A DNA stretch of 64,000 nucleotides from Dactylorhiza incarnata (GCA_033032865.1 JAWHQI010000028.1:11799001-11863000), one strand, 5' to 3'; shown: positions 1 to 11,956, numbered from the stretch's first letter. Program-made: numbers and translations. Notes: a model not told the origin generated them from the letters alone.

Positions 1-1742
1 GTCTACACTTATTTCCATTTTCGCAGTGGACAAAGGCCAAGGCGTGGTTAAGTTCTCTCCCCAGAGGATCCATAACTACGTGAACCCAATTGACGGAGAA
101 ATTTCTAACAAAGTATTTTCCCCCGTCCAAAACCGCTCAATTATGCACAGATATCACCTCTTTCATTCAATTTGATTCTGAGTCTCTTTACGAGACTTGA
201 GAGCGTTTTAAAGAGTTCTTGCGTAGGTGTCCTCATCACGCATTGATGTCCTAGCTGCAGGTCTAGACGTTCTATAATGGCTTAAATTTCTCAACGCGGC
301 ATATGATCGATGTAGCCGCCAGGGGAACGTTAAACAACAAAACCCCGGAGGCCGCTCAAGCTCTGTTCGAAGAAATGGCCATGAAAGCCTATCAATGGAA
401 TACACATAGATCGCGCCCTAACAAACCAACTGGGATATATGAAGTGGATGCCACTTCTCACTTAGCCTCTCAAGTCGAAAGGTTAAGTAAGCAAGTGGCA
501 AAGATGACTGCTTACTCCTCCGCTCCCGCTTGGCCTCCAATTAATAATAATAGTTTTGTCGAAGTTGTAGATTACTTAGGCAACCCTATTCGGCCCCTCT
601 TCAACCATAATAATAATCTGTATATTAATAATTATAATCCGGGTTGGAGGAACCACCCAAACTTCTCCTGGAGTAATCCAAACAACGCTCAGAGGCCCCC
701 AATTGTGAATCCGCAAGGATTTCCCCAAGGATTTCCGCACGGATTCCAGCCTCCTCCTCCAAAACCTTCTCCGCTCGAAGACGTTTTTGCTAAATTCGTC
801 GCGTCCACCGAGTCAACTATCCGAAATATTACCAGATCGATTAAAAACTTGGAAAATCAGGTTGGACAACTTGCAAAGATGGTCTCTGAGCGGCCATATG
901 GAGCTCTACCAGGGAACACGGAGCCGAACCCCCGAGAAACTGCCAACGCTATAAATCTTCGCAGTGGCAAGGAGGTAACCTCCCCAAACTGGGTTGAACC
1001 TAAGGTACATATTTCGAAACCGACCCTTACACCCTCTCCCTCTATAGATAAATCACCGAGTCTTCCGATTGTGCCGAATGTTTCTTGCTCGCCTCTTCCT
1101 TATCCTTCAAAATTAAATAATGAGCGGAAAGATGAGCAATACAAATTTTTTTTACAAATTTTCAAACAAATTAAAATAAATATTCCCTTCTGCGATGCAC
1201 TCTCCCAAATGCTGAAATACGTGAAATATCTTAAAGAATTACTTTCTGATAAAAAGAAACTCGCCGATGTTTCGCGCGTTTCCCATAACGTAGAATACTT
1301 GGCTATTCTCCTTAACAAATTGCCGACAAAACTGAATGACCCGGGACGGTTCTCCATCCAGTGTCTCTTCAGAAATTTGTTAATCAAGTATGCTCTAGCG
1401 GACTTGGGCGCCAGCATCAATTTGATGCCTTTTTCTCATTTAAACAAACTCGATCTAGGCGTTCCAAACCTGACAAAGATGAGTATCCAACTCATGGATA
1501 ACTCGATAAAGTACCCAATAGGGGTTGTACACATCCCGGTAGACTTCGTCATCCTCAACATAGAGGAGGACGCTGAGGTGCCTCTCATCCTCGAGCGCTC
1601 CTTCCTCGTCACCTCCCGTGCGCTAATTGATGTCAATAATAGTCTACTCCTCAATCGGGTGGGAGGCGACGAAGTTACTCTGCACGTTAATCCCTCATTG
1701 CAACACTACCTATCAAACGATGATCCATGTTCTTTAGTTTAG
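1..1742 (+). pseudogene. Athila-like Ty3/gypsy gag-protease, 5'-incomplete and broken
   Basis: This is the gag and aspartic protease part of a plant Athila-like gypsy polyprotein, which would form the capsid shell and process it. A gag reading frame can be followed from about position 105, with in-frame stops near 198, 252 and 264 (for example a Trp codon turned TGA), and is then open from 303 to the stop at 1742. The segment just before 303 reads like the family's ERFKEFLRRCPHH block. The middle is Asn/Pro-rich and typical of this gag. Near residue 370 the protease motif DLGASINLMP is present, but about 14 residues seem missing before the PVDFVILN segment. No reverse transcriptase follows: the frame ends and the post-pol noncoding region begins. 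The start lies outside the window. Lineage assignment is from recognised family motifs, not a search. Confidence 0.8.
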
Positions 1743-3253
1743 TCAAGATACGCGACGGTAAACAAAGCGCTCGTGGGAGGCACCCCATATTTATCTAATA
1801 TTTTATTTTTATTTTTATGTGTTTTTGCAGGGTTTCTTCCGGCCCCGCCAGCTTTAGTTCAGGGAAGCCTTTTTGCTCCCTCTTTCTTTTTGTACATATT
1901 GCACTTTCATTTTCCCTTCTTCATACTTAAATTACAATATTGGGGGACAATGTTGGGTTTTAAGTATGGGGGTGTCTCGTAATTTTCAAAAAAAAAATAA
2001 TTATAATAATAAAATAAAAAAAACACAAAAAAACAAACCAATGTAAATATAACATCATAATGTTTTCCTTCATGTAAATATAAGCTTGTTTATTTCAAAA
2101 TCTCGTATTTTTTATGTAAATTTATGCCTGTTGTTTTTAACAAAATAAAAAATAAAAAACATGTTTGCTTCTACTTTTCGTCTATATAGTATATTTAGTA
2201 GTAACAAAATAACACAAAACATAAAACACAAAAAAATAATAAAACCCCTACTTTACTTCTATTCTTAAAACATTTAGTTTTGAGAATATCAATTTTGTGG
2301 TTTTTCATAATCGCTAGTTTTACTATTTGTTTGTTTATCTAAGATCGATAGATTTAAACGTTCGGGGTTAAGTTTTAAAGAATATCTTGTGTTTCTAATT
2401 TAAATAGAGGCTTTGTTTTCAAGCACTACTTCTACTAGCTAAAATAGAGGCATGTGTATTATGTTGGCAAAACAACTTTAGACCGTAATTATCCCTACTT
2501 TATGTCTTTAGGAATCTAGGAATATTCAGATTACTAAGGTTGCTCTCAAACTTTTTTTATTATTCTAGAATTTCTCTTGAAAACCCCTTATATGCACCAA
2601 TTTAACTTGACAAAAAAATAATAAAAGAAGATAAAGATCTTATGTCAATGGAAATAAGACTTCATTTCATAAACATAGACACCCAATAAAAAATTTTAAA
2701 AGATCTTATGTCAATGAGAATAAGATTTCGTTCCGTAAACATAAGCATTGGGTTAATAAAAACAAAAATTTAATTTTCCCTCGTAAACTACGGGGGCACC
2801 AAAGAAAACTGAAAAGAAGGGGTTGAAGGATAAAAACCATCACCCCTAATTCAAGTACTCTTCTTATTGCCAAAGCTTTCATCCTCTTTCCCTTAGCCAA
2901 TTTATTGTATCTAATTTTAATTCAAAAAATCATTTGAGAGCATAATTAGTAACTTATATTTTTCCTTCACATTTCTTTAAACAAAGGTTCATATAATTTC
3001 GATCTAATCTCATTTCTAATGATTGCAATTTTGCTTGCTATTTGGTTAATTAAGAAGTCTTTTGGCTAAGACATTTCTCTCTACTTAAATCAATTGCATA
3101 ATTTAAGACTTAACTCTTTATACTCCGAATTTTTATTTTTCAGTCTCTTATGATTAAATAAAACGATAGTAAAAAATTAGAACTTATGTTAATCCCGTAT
3201 GAATCTCTCTTACTTTTGCTCTGGAATAGCAAAAGCTTAAGTATGTGGGTATT
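1743..3253 (+). other. Post-pol noncoding region of the Athila-like element, ending in a polypurine tract
   Basis: No gene is visible. The segment is AT-rich and resembles the region that normally follows pol in Athila elements, including a GGGGGACAATGTTGGGTTTT-like block near 1942 and the stretch TTAAGTATGTGGGTATT at 3237-3253, which I read as the polypurine tract directly before the 3' LTR. The whole RT-RNase H-integrase part, usually several kilobases, is absent between the protease and this segment. Confidence 0.5.
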
Positions 3254-3407
3254 TGATGAGTAATAAAATACACTTATTTGTAGTATAGTTTTTAGTATAA
3301 TTTTAAGTAATATTGTATTTATTTCACATAAATTAATGAATAACTTGCTTGTTTTATTATTTTCCTTATTAACATAGCTTTTTCTGTTTTTTAGCATTTT
3401 GACAATT

Positions 3408-3960
3408 CTTTGTTAAAGTCACGCCCTGGGTCACGCCCGTGACCTTGAGTCACGCCCGTGACCAAGGGCGTGTAATCTTAAAATGCCAATTTTCAGCTCG
3501 ATCGACATCCCATCCCGTCGATCGGCTTCTGGTCCCGTCGATCGGCTTGCTGTCCCGTCGATTTACATGGTCACACCCGTGTACTCTGCGATCTACTTCA
3601 CATCCCATCGATTGGCCTCTCGTCCCGTCGATCGACCTCCCATCCCATCGATTGGCTCCAGTTCCCATCGATTTTTGCAAATTCACGCCCGTAACCAAGG
3701 TCGTGACCCATCAAATCCTTCCAGAAGCCAGCGTACATGCCAGCCGTCACGCCCCAGTTGAACCAGATGTGTGCCACCCAAGGTCACGTCCGTGACACCT
3801 CAAGTCACGGTCGTGTGTAGCCATTTTCCCACTCAAAAGCTTCCAGAAGGCGGCTGAGCCTATCCTTCCAGCACGTGCAGAAGTCATGCCCCTCGGTAAC
3901 GCCCCTCGGTCACGCCCGTGACCTAGGGGCGTGTAAAAATAAATTTTTTCCTATAAATAA
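3408..3960 (+). promoter_or_regulatory. U3 promoter with GTCACG-CC-CGTGAC palindrome cluster and TATA box
   Basis: Between 3415 and 3925 the 14-base palindrome GTCACGCCCGTGAC and close variants recur, mixed with repeats of the form CCCGTCGATCGGCTT. A good TATA box, CCTATAAATAAA, follows at about 3950. I read this as the LTR promoter with a cis-element array; ORFs crossing it are repeats, not genes. Confidence 0.5.
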
Positions 3961-4163
3961 AGGGGCTCGGCTGAAGCAATTCCATCCAGATTTTGAGAGT
4001 GTTTTATGTTTTTTTTTGAATTATTTTGAGTGTATGTGAGTTCTTTTATGCATTTAAGTTTTAGTTCTTTTGTAATTTTTACTTTCATAGCCTAGTTGTA
4101 ATGTTTGTTTTGAAAATAAAATATTATTTTTCTCATTTGGATCTTCATTTTAATTTTATGTAA

Positions 4164-4189
4164 GTGTGTGTGTGTGTGTGTGTGTGTGT
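4164..4189. repeat. (GT)n microsatellite
   Basis: An uninterrupted run of 13 GT dinucleotides lies inside the LTR. Confidence 0.95.
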
Positions 4190-5451
4190 ATGAGAATAGA
4201 ATTTGTTTTCTTTTAATTTAATTTTTATTTACAAGTAGAGTGCGTGTGTGTATAAGATTAATTGTATTTCTTTCATAACTTAGATTTATTGCTTTCATAA
4301 TTTAGATTTAAAAGCTTTCATAAATTATTTTATCGCTTTCTTTAACGCTTTATTTATCGCTTTCTTTTAACTTTTTCTTTCAATTCAGTCTTTTTATTAC
4401 AAGTAGAGCGCGTGTGTGTATGAGATAGTATTTTCTTTTTTGTAACTTAGCTTTATTTCAAGTCTTTATTACCACCCCCATCCCGGATGAGAGGCTAAGT
4501 ACTTTTTAGCGCTTGATTAAGATGGTTGGGACGGATATTATTTCTTCATTTTTATAAGTCTTTCAATTTTCCTGCTCATATTTGCTTAAAATATTAACAT
4601 GTCTTTTCTAATTACTTATGCCGTCTCCATTCCGATGAGTGGCTAATTTCCTTTAGTGCACGATGTCGGAGATCATTGGGACAAATAAATGGTTTTCTAA
4701 AAATTAAAACATCTCTTTTCTAAAAATTAATTAATGAGCTTAAGGTTTACCTGAGAAAAACATCGAGTGAGGTCATATAGTCGATGTATGGTTCTCATTT
4801 CCATTTCCATACACTAGTTAACCGAGAGGCTCGTGCATATGGATTGATCGCTCACGGGTAAAGAGAAGTGCGCTCTACCCTCGAGAGAGGATGAGATAAG
4901 TCTCCTGAATTGGGAATAAAAACCGAACAGAGGGGTTCACAACATAAAACGAGTATTAAGGAGATCCGATTAAAGAACGAGAGTTCGATCGAATATTCTT
5001 AATCTCAGGTGGGCGTACCCTCGAGAGAGGTGCGTTCATACTTATGGAACCTCCACGGCCAAGCTGTTTTAATATTTTGAAAAGTCATATCTTTTACTTA
5101 AAAAAGACTATTTTTGTCTCAAGATAATTCGACATCAGGCGCTATCTTCATCATCGTTTAGAACTCTAGTTATACGCATATTATCATTCCTTATAAAACC
5201 AACTCAAAATATTACTCTGATAAAATAATAGTTCATTCCTTATAAGTAGAAGTAATCAACAGGATCCGCGGAAATATACGACCTCGATATTTTCTAAACC
5301 AAAATATCTTGTACTACACGCGATAATGTATACTTGCCTTTATCATAGGATTAGTTTGGATATAAATTAAACAAAAGCTTTTCAAAACCAAAACTTACAA
5401 GACTCTCCTTTGCTATCTAAAAATCAATAGAATTCGACGTCATAGCCGGGG

Positions 5452-5629
5452 CGTAATCATCAATACTTCGAAAGAAGAAAAGGCTGTTACTTCTATCTTT
5501 CGATAGGATATCGGTTAGTTTCTCAAAGTAGGAGTACTTATGAAACTCCTCGAAAAAATCCTCCTAATTCTAATCTCATCACATAAAGGTTGTGCAAACA
5601 CAGACAAAATCCAATCTAACTCATCAAGC
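5452..5629. other. Unassigned segment between the Athila LTR and the truncated Tat element
   Basis: This short stretch follows the primer-binding-site-like sequence and may be the first bases of an internal region of another Athila copy. It runs into the truncated antisense gene of the next element at about 5630. No coding signal is seen. Confidence 0.3.
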
Positions 5630-5800
5630 ATCACCATCACCACCCATTTGAAAGGCATTGGCAAGCACTAAAGAGGCAAACGTGAGCATGAGAAGCGAGG
5701 TGTGAGGTCTCGAGAATGAAGGAAGCAGAGGGCTAAAGTGATATATGTGGTAGTTGGGCGTGCCGACGGGAACTATTTATAGAAAAACAGAAATGGCGGG
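5630..5800 (-). pseudogene. Antisense accessory gene 2, promoter and first codons only
   Basis: On the minus strand a TATA box (CTATAAATAG, about 5772-5781) is followed by a leader and an ATG at 5647 that starts MGGDGDA and then stops. This matches the promoter and MGGD start of the second antisense gene of Tat-B (TATA 36859, ATG 36982), including the conserved CCCGCC block before the TATA box. The rest of the gene, with the gypsy-type transposon domain, is lost. Confidence 0.6.
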
Positions 5801-6167
5801 AAGGAGTCGAAGCTGCGAAGGTGCGGTTAGCAGAATCTCATTTGCGATACACCTCGACCATCAAGCCGGCCTCTCTTCATCACCCACTCGCAACAATAAG
5901 GCAGCACGAGCACGCTATAAGCGAGGTGAGCCTAATATAAATCACGTGCGAGAGCATGAAGAAAGAATGGAAAAGCAAGCGAGCGCAACACAGGCAGTAT
6001 CATCACAGCGCGAGTAAAAGCGGGCGAAAGCCCCGTTAAGGGAAAAGAAATACCAAGATAATAATTATAATATTGTTCACAGATTGTTCATCAAATAAAA
6101 AAAATACATTGCAAGGGTCGCTGAGTGGGTGAGAGCACGAGCGGGATCAATACTAGATCCACCTCCA

Positions 6168-7392
6168 TCAGCCTCGGCCTCGCACCCCCGAGCTCGGCAG
6201 CATGCGAGGGTAATGGTAGGCGCGAACAACACGGAGCTCGCGCTGCAGCAAGCACACCTGATCCACTGCCCGTGAAAGGTGCACCACCATGGAAGTGACA
6301 TCGCTGCAAGCATCCAGCCACTGCTCGGCAAGGAGTCGCAGGTAGTCATCCTCGAGGGAGGCGAGCCGGTCCTCAGAGGACGCCCTGTCCTCCCGCGCCT
6401 GGTATTGAAGATCCTGCAGCATGAGGCCGTACTTCTGGAGCACCTTGGCAGTCCACCTCTTCAGCACCTCTGGCTCGTGGGGATCGCCCAAGAATTTGGC
6501 GATCTTGTCCGACGAAGGCGGGGGGGGGGGGGGGTGGGGGAAGAGCTCTAACTCCCCAAAATCAGGGTTAGCAGGAAGGATCTTGCGGGCACCTGCAAGT
6601 AAGTATATCAGTCTAATGAAGGAGAAGTGCAAGTGATTGGTGAGCTAATCAACCTGGTGAGGGGATAAACCCCTTTCTGTGAGGCTGACGGGAGGAGCTC
6701 GGCTGCCCCTGGAAGGCCTTAGTGTAAGTAAGCGTCACTGACTTCCCCGGGCCAAGGGGGTGCAGCGCATTACTGGCATTCTGGAGGGTGGCGAGTGGCA
6801 AGCCGTCAGGACTCTCCTCGCCTAGAGGGCATAGGCTTGGGGTTGTGGTGTCACATCCAGCGGGACTGATGATCCTGATAGAGAATTGCGTCTTTTGGGC
6901 GTCGTGAGGAGGGTGGCTGCAAGAGGCGACAGCGGAGGAAAGTCAATGGCTAAGGAGAGCCAGTTAGCTGGGAGGAAGGCGGGTAGCTCACCGGATCGCG
7001 GTGAGGAGTCATGCAGGGCGGCGAGATCAGTGTCTATGGCCGCCGAACCGGCCCTCCCAGGGGTTTGAGGGCGAGCGTCCGCCAGGTCCTCGCCAACGGC
7101 GACTCCCTCGAGAGACGCATTCTGTGAGCAAGGAGAAAAAGATGTTAACTTATTTTCAGAGATCAAGACCTATCAGCATGAATACCTACTGGGCGAGCCC
7201 GACGTTAGGTGACGGGTCCGGGAGAGAGGACCCATCTTCCCCTGGGTGTCGCCTGACCGTCTTCGCTTTTTTGGGCTTTGGGGGAGCCGCATGGGCCCGC
7301 CGGCCGATCTAAGGCGCGAGCTCAACGATGAATGACCGTCTCTTTTCCCTCGACGCATCCAGGAGAGCTTGGGCTTCTTCTGAAAGAGGCAT
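6168..7392 (-). pseudogene. Antisense accessory gene 1 of a Tat element, broken
   Basis: Homologous to the intact four-exon gene at 35348-36517. The start MPLSEEAQALL corresponds to MPISEEAEARL there, and the last exon (6168-6632) shares the FLGDP...VLKR segment followed by a charged, probably coiled-coil region. A TAG stop lies in the first exon near 7310. A poly-G run at 6520-6534 falls inside the last exon, where it encodes a proline tract on this strand. Intron positions appear conserved. The function is unknown. Confidence 0.7.
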
Positions 7393-7462
7393 TTTTGGTA
7401 GCTACAGTAATCAGCGACAAAAGAGAGTGAATGGGTCAAGAGGGTACCCTTCACTCGTGAAT

Positions 7463-7591
7463 GGTGGTATTTATAGCGCTAGGGGTGGGGCCCGCCAAAA
7501 GACTCCTGCCAGGTCAGCAGCCAGCCGACGAACACTAAGGGTTGGATGTTTCTTTACAAGCTTAGGATAATCTCGCGAAGTGCGAGGATTG
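7463..7591 (-). promoter_or_regulatory. Antisense gene 1 promoter and polypurine-tract region of the truncated Tat element
   Basis: On the minus strand, a segment clearly related to 35160-35281 of Tat-B holds a TATA box (GCTATAAATACC, about 7466-7477) and a TCGCGAAG motif near 7573. On the plus strand GCGAGGATTG at 7582-7591 sits next to the LTR end, in the polypurine-tract position. Confidence 0.6.
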
Positions 7592-8278
7592 TGTACAACC
7601 TCGTGTTCGCCGAGGGGTAAATTGAGATTTGGGCATAGGTGAAGCGAGCGAGGGCACGCCGCATCAGGACGAGCGGGTCGCAAAGGCGGGAAATGCAAGG
7701 CCCACCTCCTTGCGATAAGCGGAATGCGAGGGCGTCGCTAGTGGTCGCTCGCCGCTTTGGGGTGCGCCTAGCATTGGCGAGGCGAGCAGGGGCTTGTCGT
7801 TTGGGTCCGCCTCAGAAGTTCACTCGCATTCGCCTAGGAAGGTCACAGGGGAGGAGGCGAACCAGCTTCGTCAGACCCGAAGGTTTTTGGTGAAATATTT
7901 TATTCATGTTTATTCAGGCCTGACTGCCAATAACCATCTTAAATAGCGGAGTTTGGCTGTTAGCAGACCAGTTTGGTGTGCGTTTAGTAAAACCCAAGGG
8001 CGGAATGACGCTATTTGCCGACCAAACTATAGAATCTATAAATAGACCCTTAAAAGCACCTTTGGAGGGGATCCGATCTTTGGGCTTTCTCCTCCTCTGG
8101 TTATTTTTGGTTGGCTCCTAGTGCCCTCCAAAGGTGCATAATTTAGCATTGGTTTTGGAGGGAAAGCTCTCCAAAATATTTTGGGTGTGTGGTGGGACCT
8201 CTGTACTGCAATCAAGGGTCAGTCCTTTGCTCAAAATCCTCAGTCAAGTTCTTCCACAGGACAGGTAAGTATCAGTTA
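7592..8278 (+). repeat. Partial 3' LTR of the truncated Tat element
   Basis: Begins TGTACAACC, like the other two Tat-like elements read in their coding orientation. It contains many GCGAG/CTCGC words and a TATA box CTATAAATAG near 8034. It is cut by the SIRE-A LTR at 8279. Confidence 0.7.
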
Positions 8279-9992
8279 TGAAAGTGCACAATGTGCCTCT
8301 GAAAATCCTCTAAAGGGGGGGGGGTGAATAGAGATTTAAAAATTATTCCAATTCTAACTGTGAATATAATAAACTAATCTAAGGATTTATGCACAATCAA
8401 GATCACAGACAGAATAAAATAGTGCTGGAATATAAAGCAGAAAATAATAATGTAAACTAACTATGAGGGACATCAAAGAAAATTATCCAACCAGAAGACA
8501 CAGATTTTTATAGAGGTTCCCCAAAATGTGGGTACTCCCATCTTCTACCACCTGGTAGGGATGCACCACAGTGCCTGAGTCTTTTGGTAAGGAGATTCTT
8601 AGAACCACTGATCTTTTGACAAGGAGATCATGAACCACCAGATCTTTTGATAAGGAGATCTTGAACCACCAGATCTTTTGATAAGGAGATCTTGAACCAC
8701 TGAATCCTTTGAAGAGGGATTAACAAAACTCTTTTACAGAAGAGAAATAGAAGGAGAAAGAAAAAGAGGAAGGTTGTAGGAATTCTATTTTCAGAATTCT
8801 TATGATGGATGTATAAAGAACAACTTCTTGTCTTTTCACTGGATCTGCTCTTAATAAACTTCTGCTTATGATGGTGATAATTTGCAGAAGTTATGATTGT
8901 CAGGTCCTTCTATCTTCTTTCTGATTGAACTATGGCTGTTATAATATTGTGTTCTTAAGCAGTCTTGTTCTGTTCTGTTCTTGGAGAGGAAGAGCAGCAG
9001 AAATTCCTTCTCTGTATTTTCTTCTATTAGGGTTCCTGTGTGAGAGAGGAAGAAGAAGGAGACCAAATAGAACAGTATGGCCGATTGTGATAAGTGCCTT
9101 CCTTTTCTCTTTCCTCTGTTGCCTTTTATTGTCCCTCTATTGAATTTGAATTTCATTCCCTTTCAGGTAAGTCCTGAAAGGGTATATTTGTCTGGACAAT
9201 AAATCCTTCCTTCCTTCTTTAATTCCCGACCCGTCCTCCAGCACCAAGCTTGTTTCCAAGAAAGCATTTTGTCTTCTTTAATCCTTCTTTCTATTTCAGG
9301 CAATTAATGTGTCGTTGGAGAACAGTTTTGAGAAGGTGGGCCATGAAAGGAGGTCCAAAATGATAGCTGAAAAGGTTTCCCTTTTCAAACTGTATTCGAC
9401 GCAGCGTCGAGTTAACTTCCTCTCTTATCGACGTACCTTCGAGTTCTTATAGGAGCAACTTCAAATTCATCCTTGCTCTGACTGAACTCAGCTAGTCGAC
9501 ATTGCGTCGATACCCAATTGACGTAACCGTCGAGTTGAAGATATGATTCTGAGCTTCATTATCTGCATCGAGATGAAGTCGACGTTCCGTCGACTTTAGA
9601 TAACTTCGACAGATATTTCCTTCTGCGCCAAGTTGAAGTAGAAGCTGCGTCGACTTCTTCAAGTGCTCCGACAAGTCCATGGCCTCTGCGTCGATATCTA
9701 TTCGATGTAACGTCGACTTGTATTACTTCGACAGAAGGGTGAACTACTTGGACTTCTAGTTAGAGTAGCGTCGACATTCATTCGATGTTGCGTCGATTTC
9801 TATTCGACGTAAGCATTAACTTCACCAAATTTGTGCTTCTCTTGTATGGTCTTGACACCCTAGGTTGAGTGTGACATCCTAAGACATCTAATGACCAAAT
9901 TACCCTCACTATACAATGGGTAATTCAATCCTAAGAAACAAAATCACTTTTAGGTAATTTGTTAAGTTAAATCAAAGGGGTTTTTCCCAACA
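8279..9992 (-). repeat. SIRE-A 3' LTR (complete)
   Basis: Starts TGAAAGTGCACA and ends TTTTTCCCAACA (plus strand), giving TG..CA ends. The left part has GATCTTTTGATAAGGAGATC-type short repeats (8600-8720). U3 holds a dense array of TCGACG-N3-CGTCGA palindromes at 9396-9810. Confidence 0.85.
9396..9810 (-). promoter_or_regulatory. SIRE-A U3 palindrome cluster, TCGACG-N3-CGTCGA
   Basis: At least six copies of a 15-base palindrome with variable centre can be read, for example at 9396-9410, 9428-9442, 9496-9510, 9579-9593 and 9782-9796, plus half sites. The consensus is TCGAYGNNRCGTCGA. The array lies in U3 and looks like a multi-copy binding site. No clear TATA box was found downstream. Confidence 0.7.
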
Positions 9993-10369
9993 ATCTCCCC
10001 CTATTTATCTTAACAAATTTTACAAATTGAACAAAGCGATTTTACTTACTTCTTTGCATAAATAAATATAAATGCATATAAGACATCCTGGACATAAGAA
10101 AAAGTACATACAAGACAGGATTGGTATATATAGAAAATAACATATTGTTTTTCACAGACCATTCTAATGTCAAGTAATATGTAGATATCCAGGATTGGAA
10201 GCTCCACCTGACTTTGTGCATTTGTTTCAGCTTCCTGGGCAGCTTCCACAGCTATCTGTGCGACTTCATCCAGTGTATCTTTATCCTAAATTTCATTCTT
10301 AGCTACAGCTATGCTTACAGCAGTCATTTCTGCATCTAGGTCCCTTTGGACATCTAGGGTAGGCTCCCC
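9993..10369 (-). other. SIRE-A 3' noncoding region with polypurine tract
   Basis: The plus-strand ATCTCCCCCT at 9993-10002 is the minus-strand polypurine tract AGGGGGAGAT. The rest, up to the end of ORF3, shows no coding signal. Confidence 0.7.
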
Positions 10370-11956
10370 CTATTTTGTTGCATCAGTTTGCTCAATATTC
10401 ATCCTTACTTGGGGATCCCCTTCATCTGTCAGAAACTGCATGACATCTGCCATATCATTGTCACTTATCTCCCACTGAACTATTGTATCTATTCCTTTAT
10501 CATCCAATTTTTTTGGAGCAAGCTCCCCCTGATCTGCAGTCTTTCCCTGGACATCATCATCCAACCTTTCTGAATGCTCCCCCTGAGACTGTGCACCCTG
10601 AAAGGTAGTCACTTTGTCAGGAGCAGGCTCATTATTAGCATTACCCTGATCTTGTCCACTCATAACAGGAGGAGGTATTTCTTCCTCTAATATGTTCTCC
10701 CCCTTCTTGACCTTGCTGGACAGTGAGGTTAAGAACTCCCTTGAAACCATAGAGGAAGATACAAAGTCTTTGAGGCTCTGAAAGGATCTTTGAAATTTTA
10801 ATTGCTCACCCTCCATCTGTGAGTATTTTCTGTCAAGCTTTCTAGCCTGAGAGGCCACTTGATCTGCAATTGTGGAGGAGGCAATGGCCACAGCTTTGGA
10901 AATGATCTGCTCAAGATCAATTGTGGGTGGATGAGATGTAGAAGGATGAGGCGATGGATGGAGCTCTTCTTGGATAGGGGTGAGAGGATGGTGAACATCA
11001 GGGGAGAAGTGAATTGGTGGTGGTGGAGGTGGAGCAGGCTGATGATCTGGAATGAGGGTGGATGGTAGTTGATAGGTTAGCTGAGTAGATGGCTCAGGTG
11101 CTGAAGTGGATGGGACCTGTTGTTGTTGTTGTTGTTGTTATTGTTGTTGTAGTTGCTGTTGGGGAGAATGTTGGGTTGAAGCATCATCCTGATGGAAATT
11201 TAGAATTTGCCTCTCAGTATCTTGAAGAGGAGGAGAAGGAGGAGGTGAAGTTGGAGCTTGACCAGGCTTTAAATTTTGCTTGGTCCACTTTGAGAATATT
11301 CCAATATTTATTCTCTTCCCTGGTGGAATTGGCACACCCTTTGACTTACACACACTGGGATAGTTGTGAAGCAGTATCTGTCTCATGATTCTCATAAAAG
11401 CATTTTCCTTATGGGCATACTTATACCCAATCATTCTTAGGAGGCATTTCCCCTAGTTAATCCTCTTCTTTAGAACTAGAGCTCCCATTAACTGAAGTTG
11501 TTGATTTGGAACATCATCATGTGCTGATATTTTACAGAGAAGAACTTTCCCTACAATATCTGCAAGGAATCTGTATTCTTCCCCAAGGTCAATCTTCTTC
11601 AGATTGATGGGTTTGCCGTTCTTAAACTGCATAATCTCCAGGGCCCTCTTGGTCTAGTCCCCTGATAATTCTTCTAACTCATTTCCTGGAAGAAAATCAT
11701 AGGTTGGGTTCAATATGTCCTCTGTTATTTGAACATATGTGTCAGAGATTTTTCTTTTAAGAGAGCCATCCTCTCCTATCTGAGCATTATCTTTGAACTC
11801 ATTCAGCTCGACATCCAGTATCTTGCATCTGGTTGAGATGAGCTTGATTAGCCCGGCCTCCTGAAACAAGCCAAGGATGGCTTTGAAGCTTTCTGCCGCA
11901 GCATTGAACGAATCAATGTCCACATCAAATCCAGAGTTAACTTTTGGTGGAGCCAT
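10370..11956 (-). pseudogene. SIRE-A third ORF (post-pol accessory protein), broken
   Basis: The start is the ATG at 11956 (MAPPKVNSGF). In-frame stops occur near 11657, 11457 and within a Gln run near 11138. The N-terminal part is related to the N-terminus of the SIRE-B third ORF: the segment LADIVGKVLLCK aligns with LVDIILKVLFCK there, followed by LMGALVLKKR versus LMAGIVSGKKR. The middle is Pro/Gln-rich and the C-terminal third looks coiled-coil and acidic. In SIRE elements this position is known for an envelope-like ORF, but I see no signal peptide or membrane segment. A TTTGCAG/GTA splice-acceptor-like sequence lies about 17 bases before the ATG. Confidence 0.7.

Larger units (their letters stand above)
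3254..5435 (+). repeat. LTR of the Athila-like element (right end approximate)
   Basis: The LTR starts with TGATGAGTAATAAAATACAC directly after the polypurine tract. Its U3 holds several copies of the palindrome GTCACGCCCGTGAC and GTCGATCGG-type motifs (3415-3925), then a TATA box (CTATAAATAA, near 3951). The remainder is T-rich, with a (GT)n run at 4164-4189 and repeated CCCTCGAGAGAGG blocks near 4880 and 5010. The right end is inferred from a primer-binding-site-like GACGTCATAGCCGGGG at 5436-5451, which matches the usual plant GGCGCCGTTGCCGGGG at about 12 of 16 bases. There is no second LTR to compare, so the end could be off by 100 bases. Confidence 0.5.
5630..8278 (+). mobile_element. Truncated Tat-like Ty3/gypsy element: 3' region and partial 3' LTR
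   Basis: The segment is collinear, in opposite orientation, with 35160-37000 of the complete Tat-B element: LTR end TGTACAAC, antisense gene 1 with its TATA box, then the promoter and first codons of antisense gene 2. Gag-pol would be on the plus strand to the left but is absent, so the element is truncated at about 5630. On the right its LTR is interrupted by SIRE-A at 8279, and the missing LTR half was not found. Confidence 0.75.

Noticed and set aside
3439..3795. ORFs of 82-118 residues in the Athila LTR
   Set aside because: They cross the GTCACGCCCGTGAC and GTCGATCGG repeat cluster in U3 and have no homologue-like features.
6091..6551. Plus- and minus-strand ORFs overlapping antisense gene 1 of the truncated Tat element
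   Set aside because: They are other frames of the exon at 6168-6632, which is the one that aligns with the intact gene.
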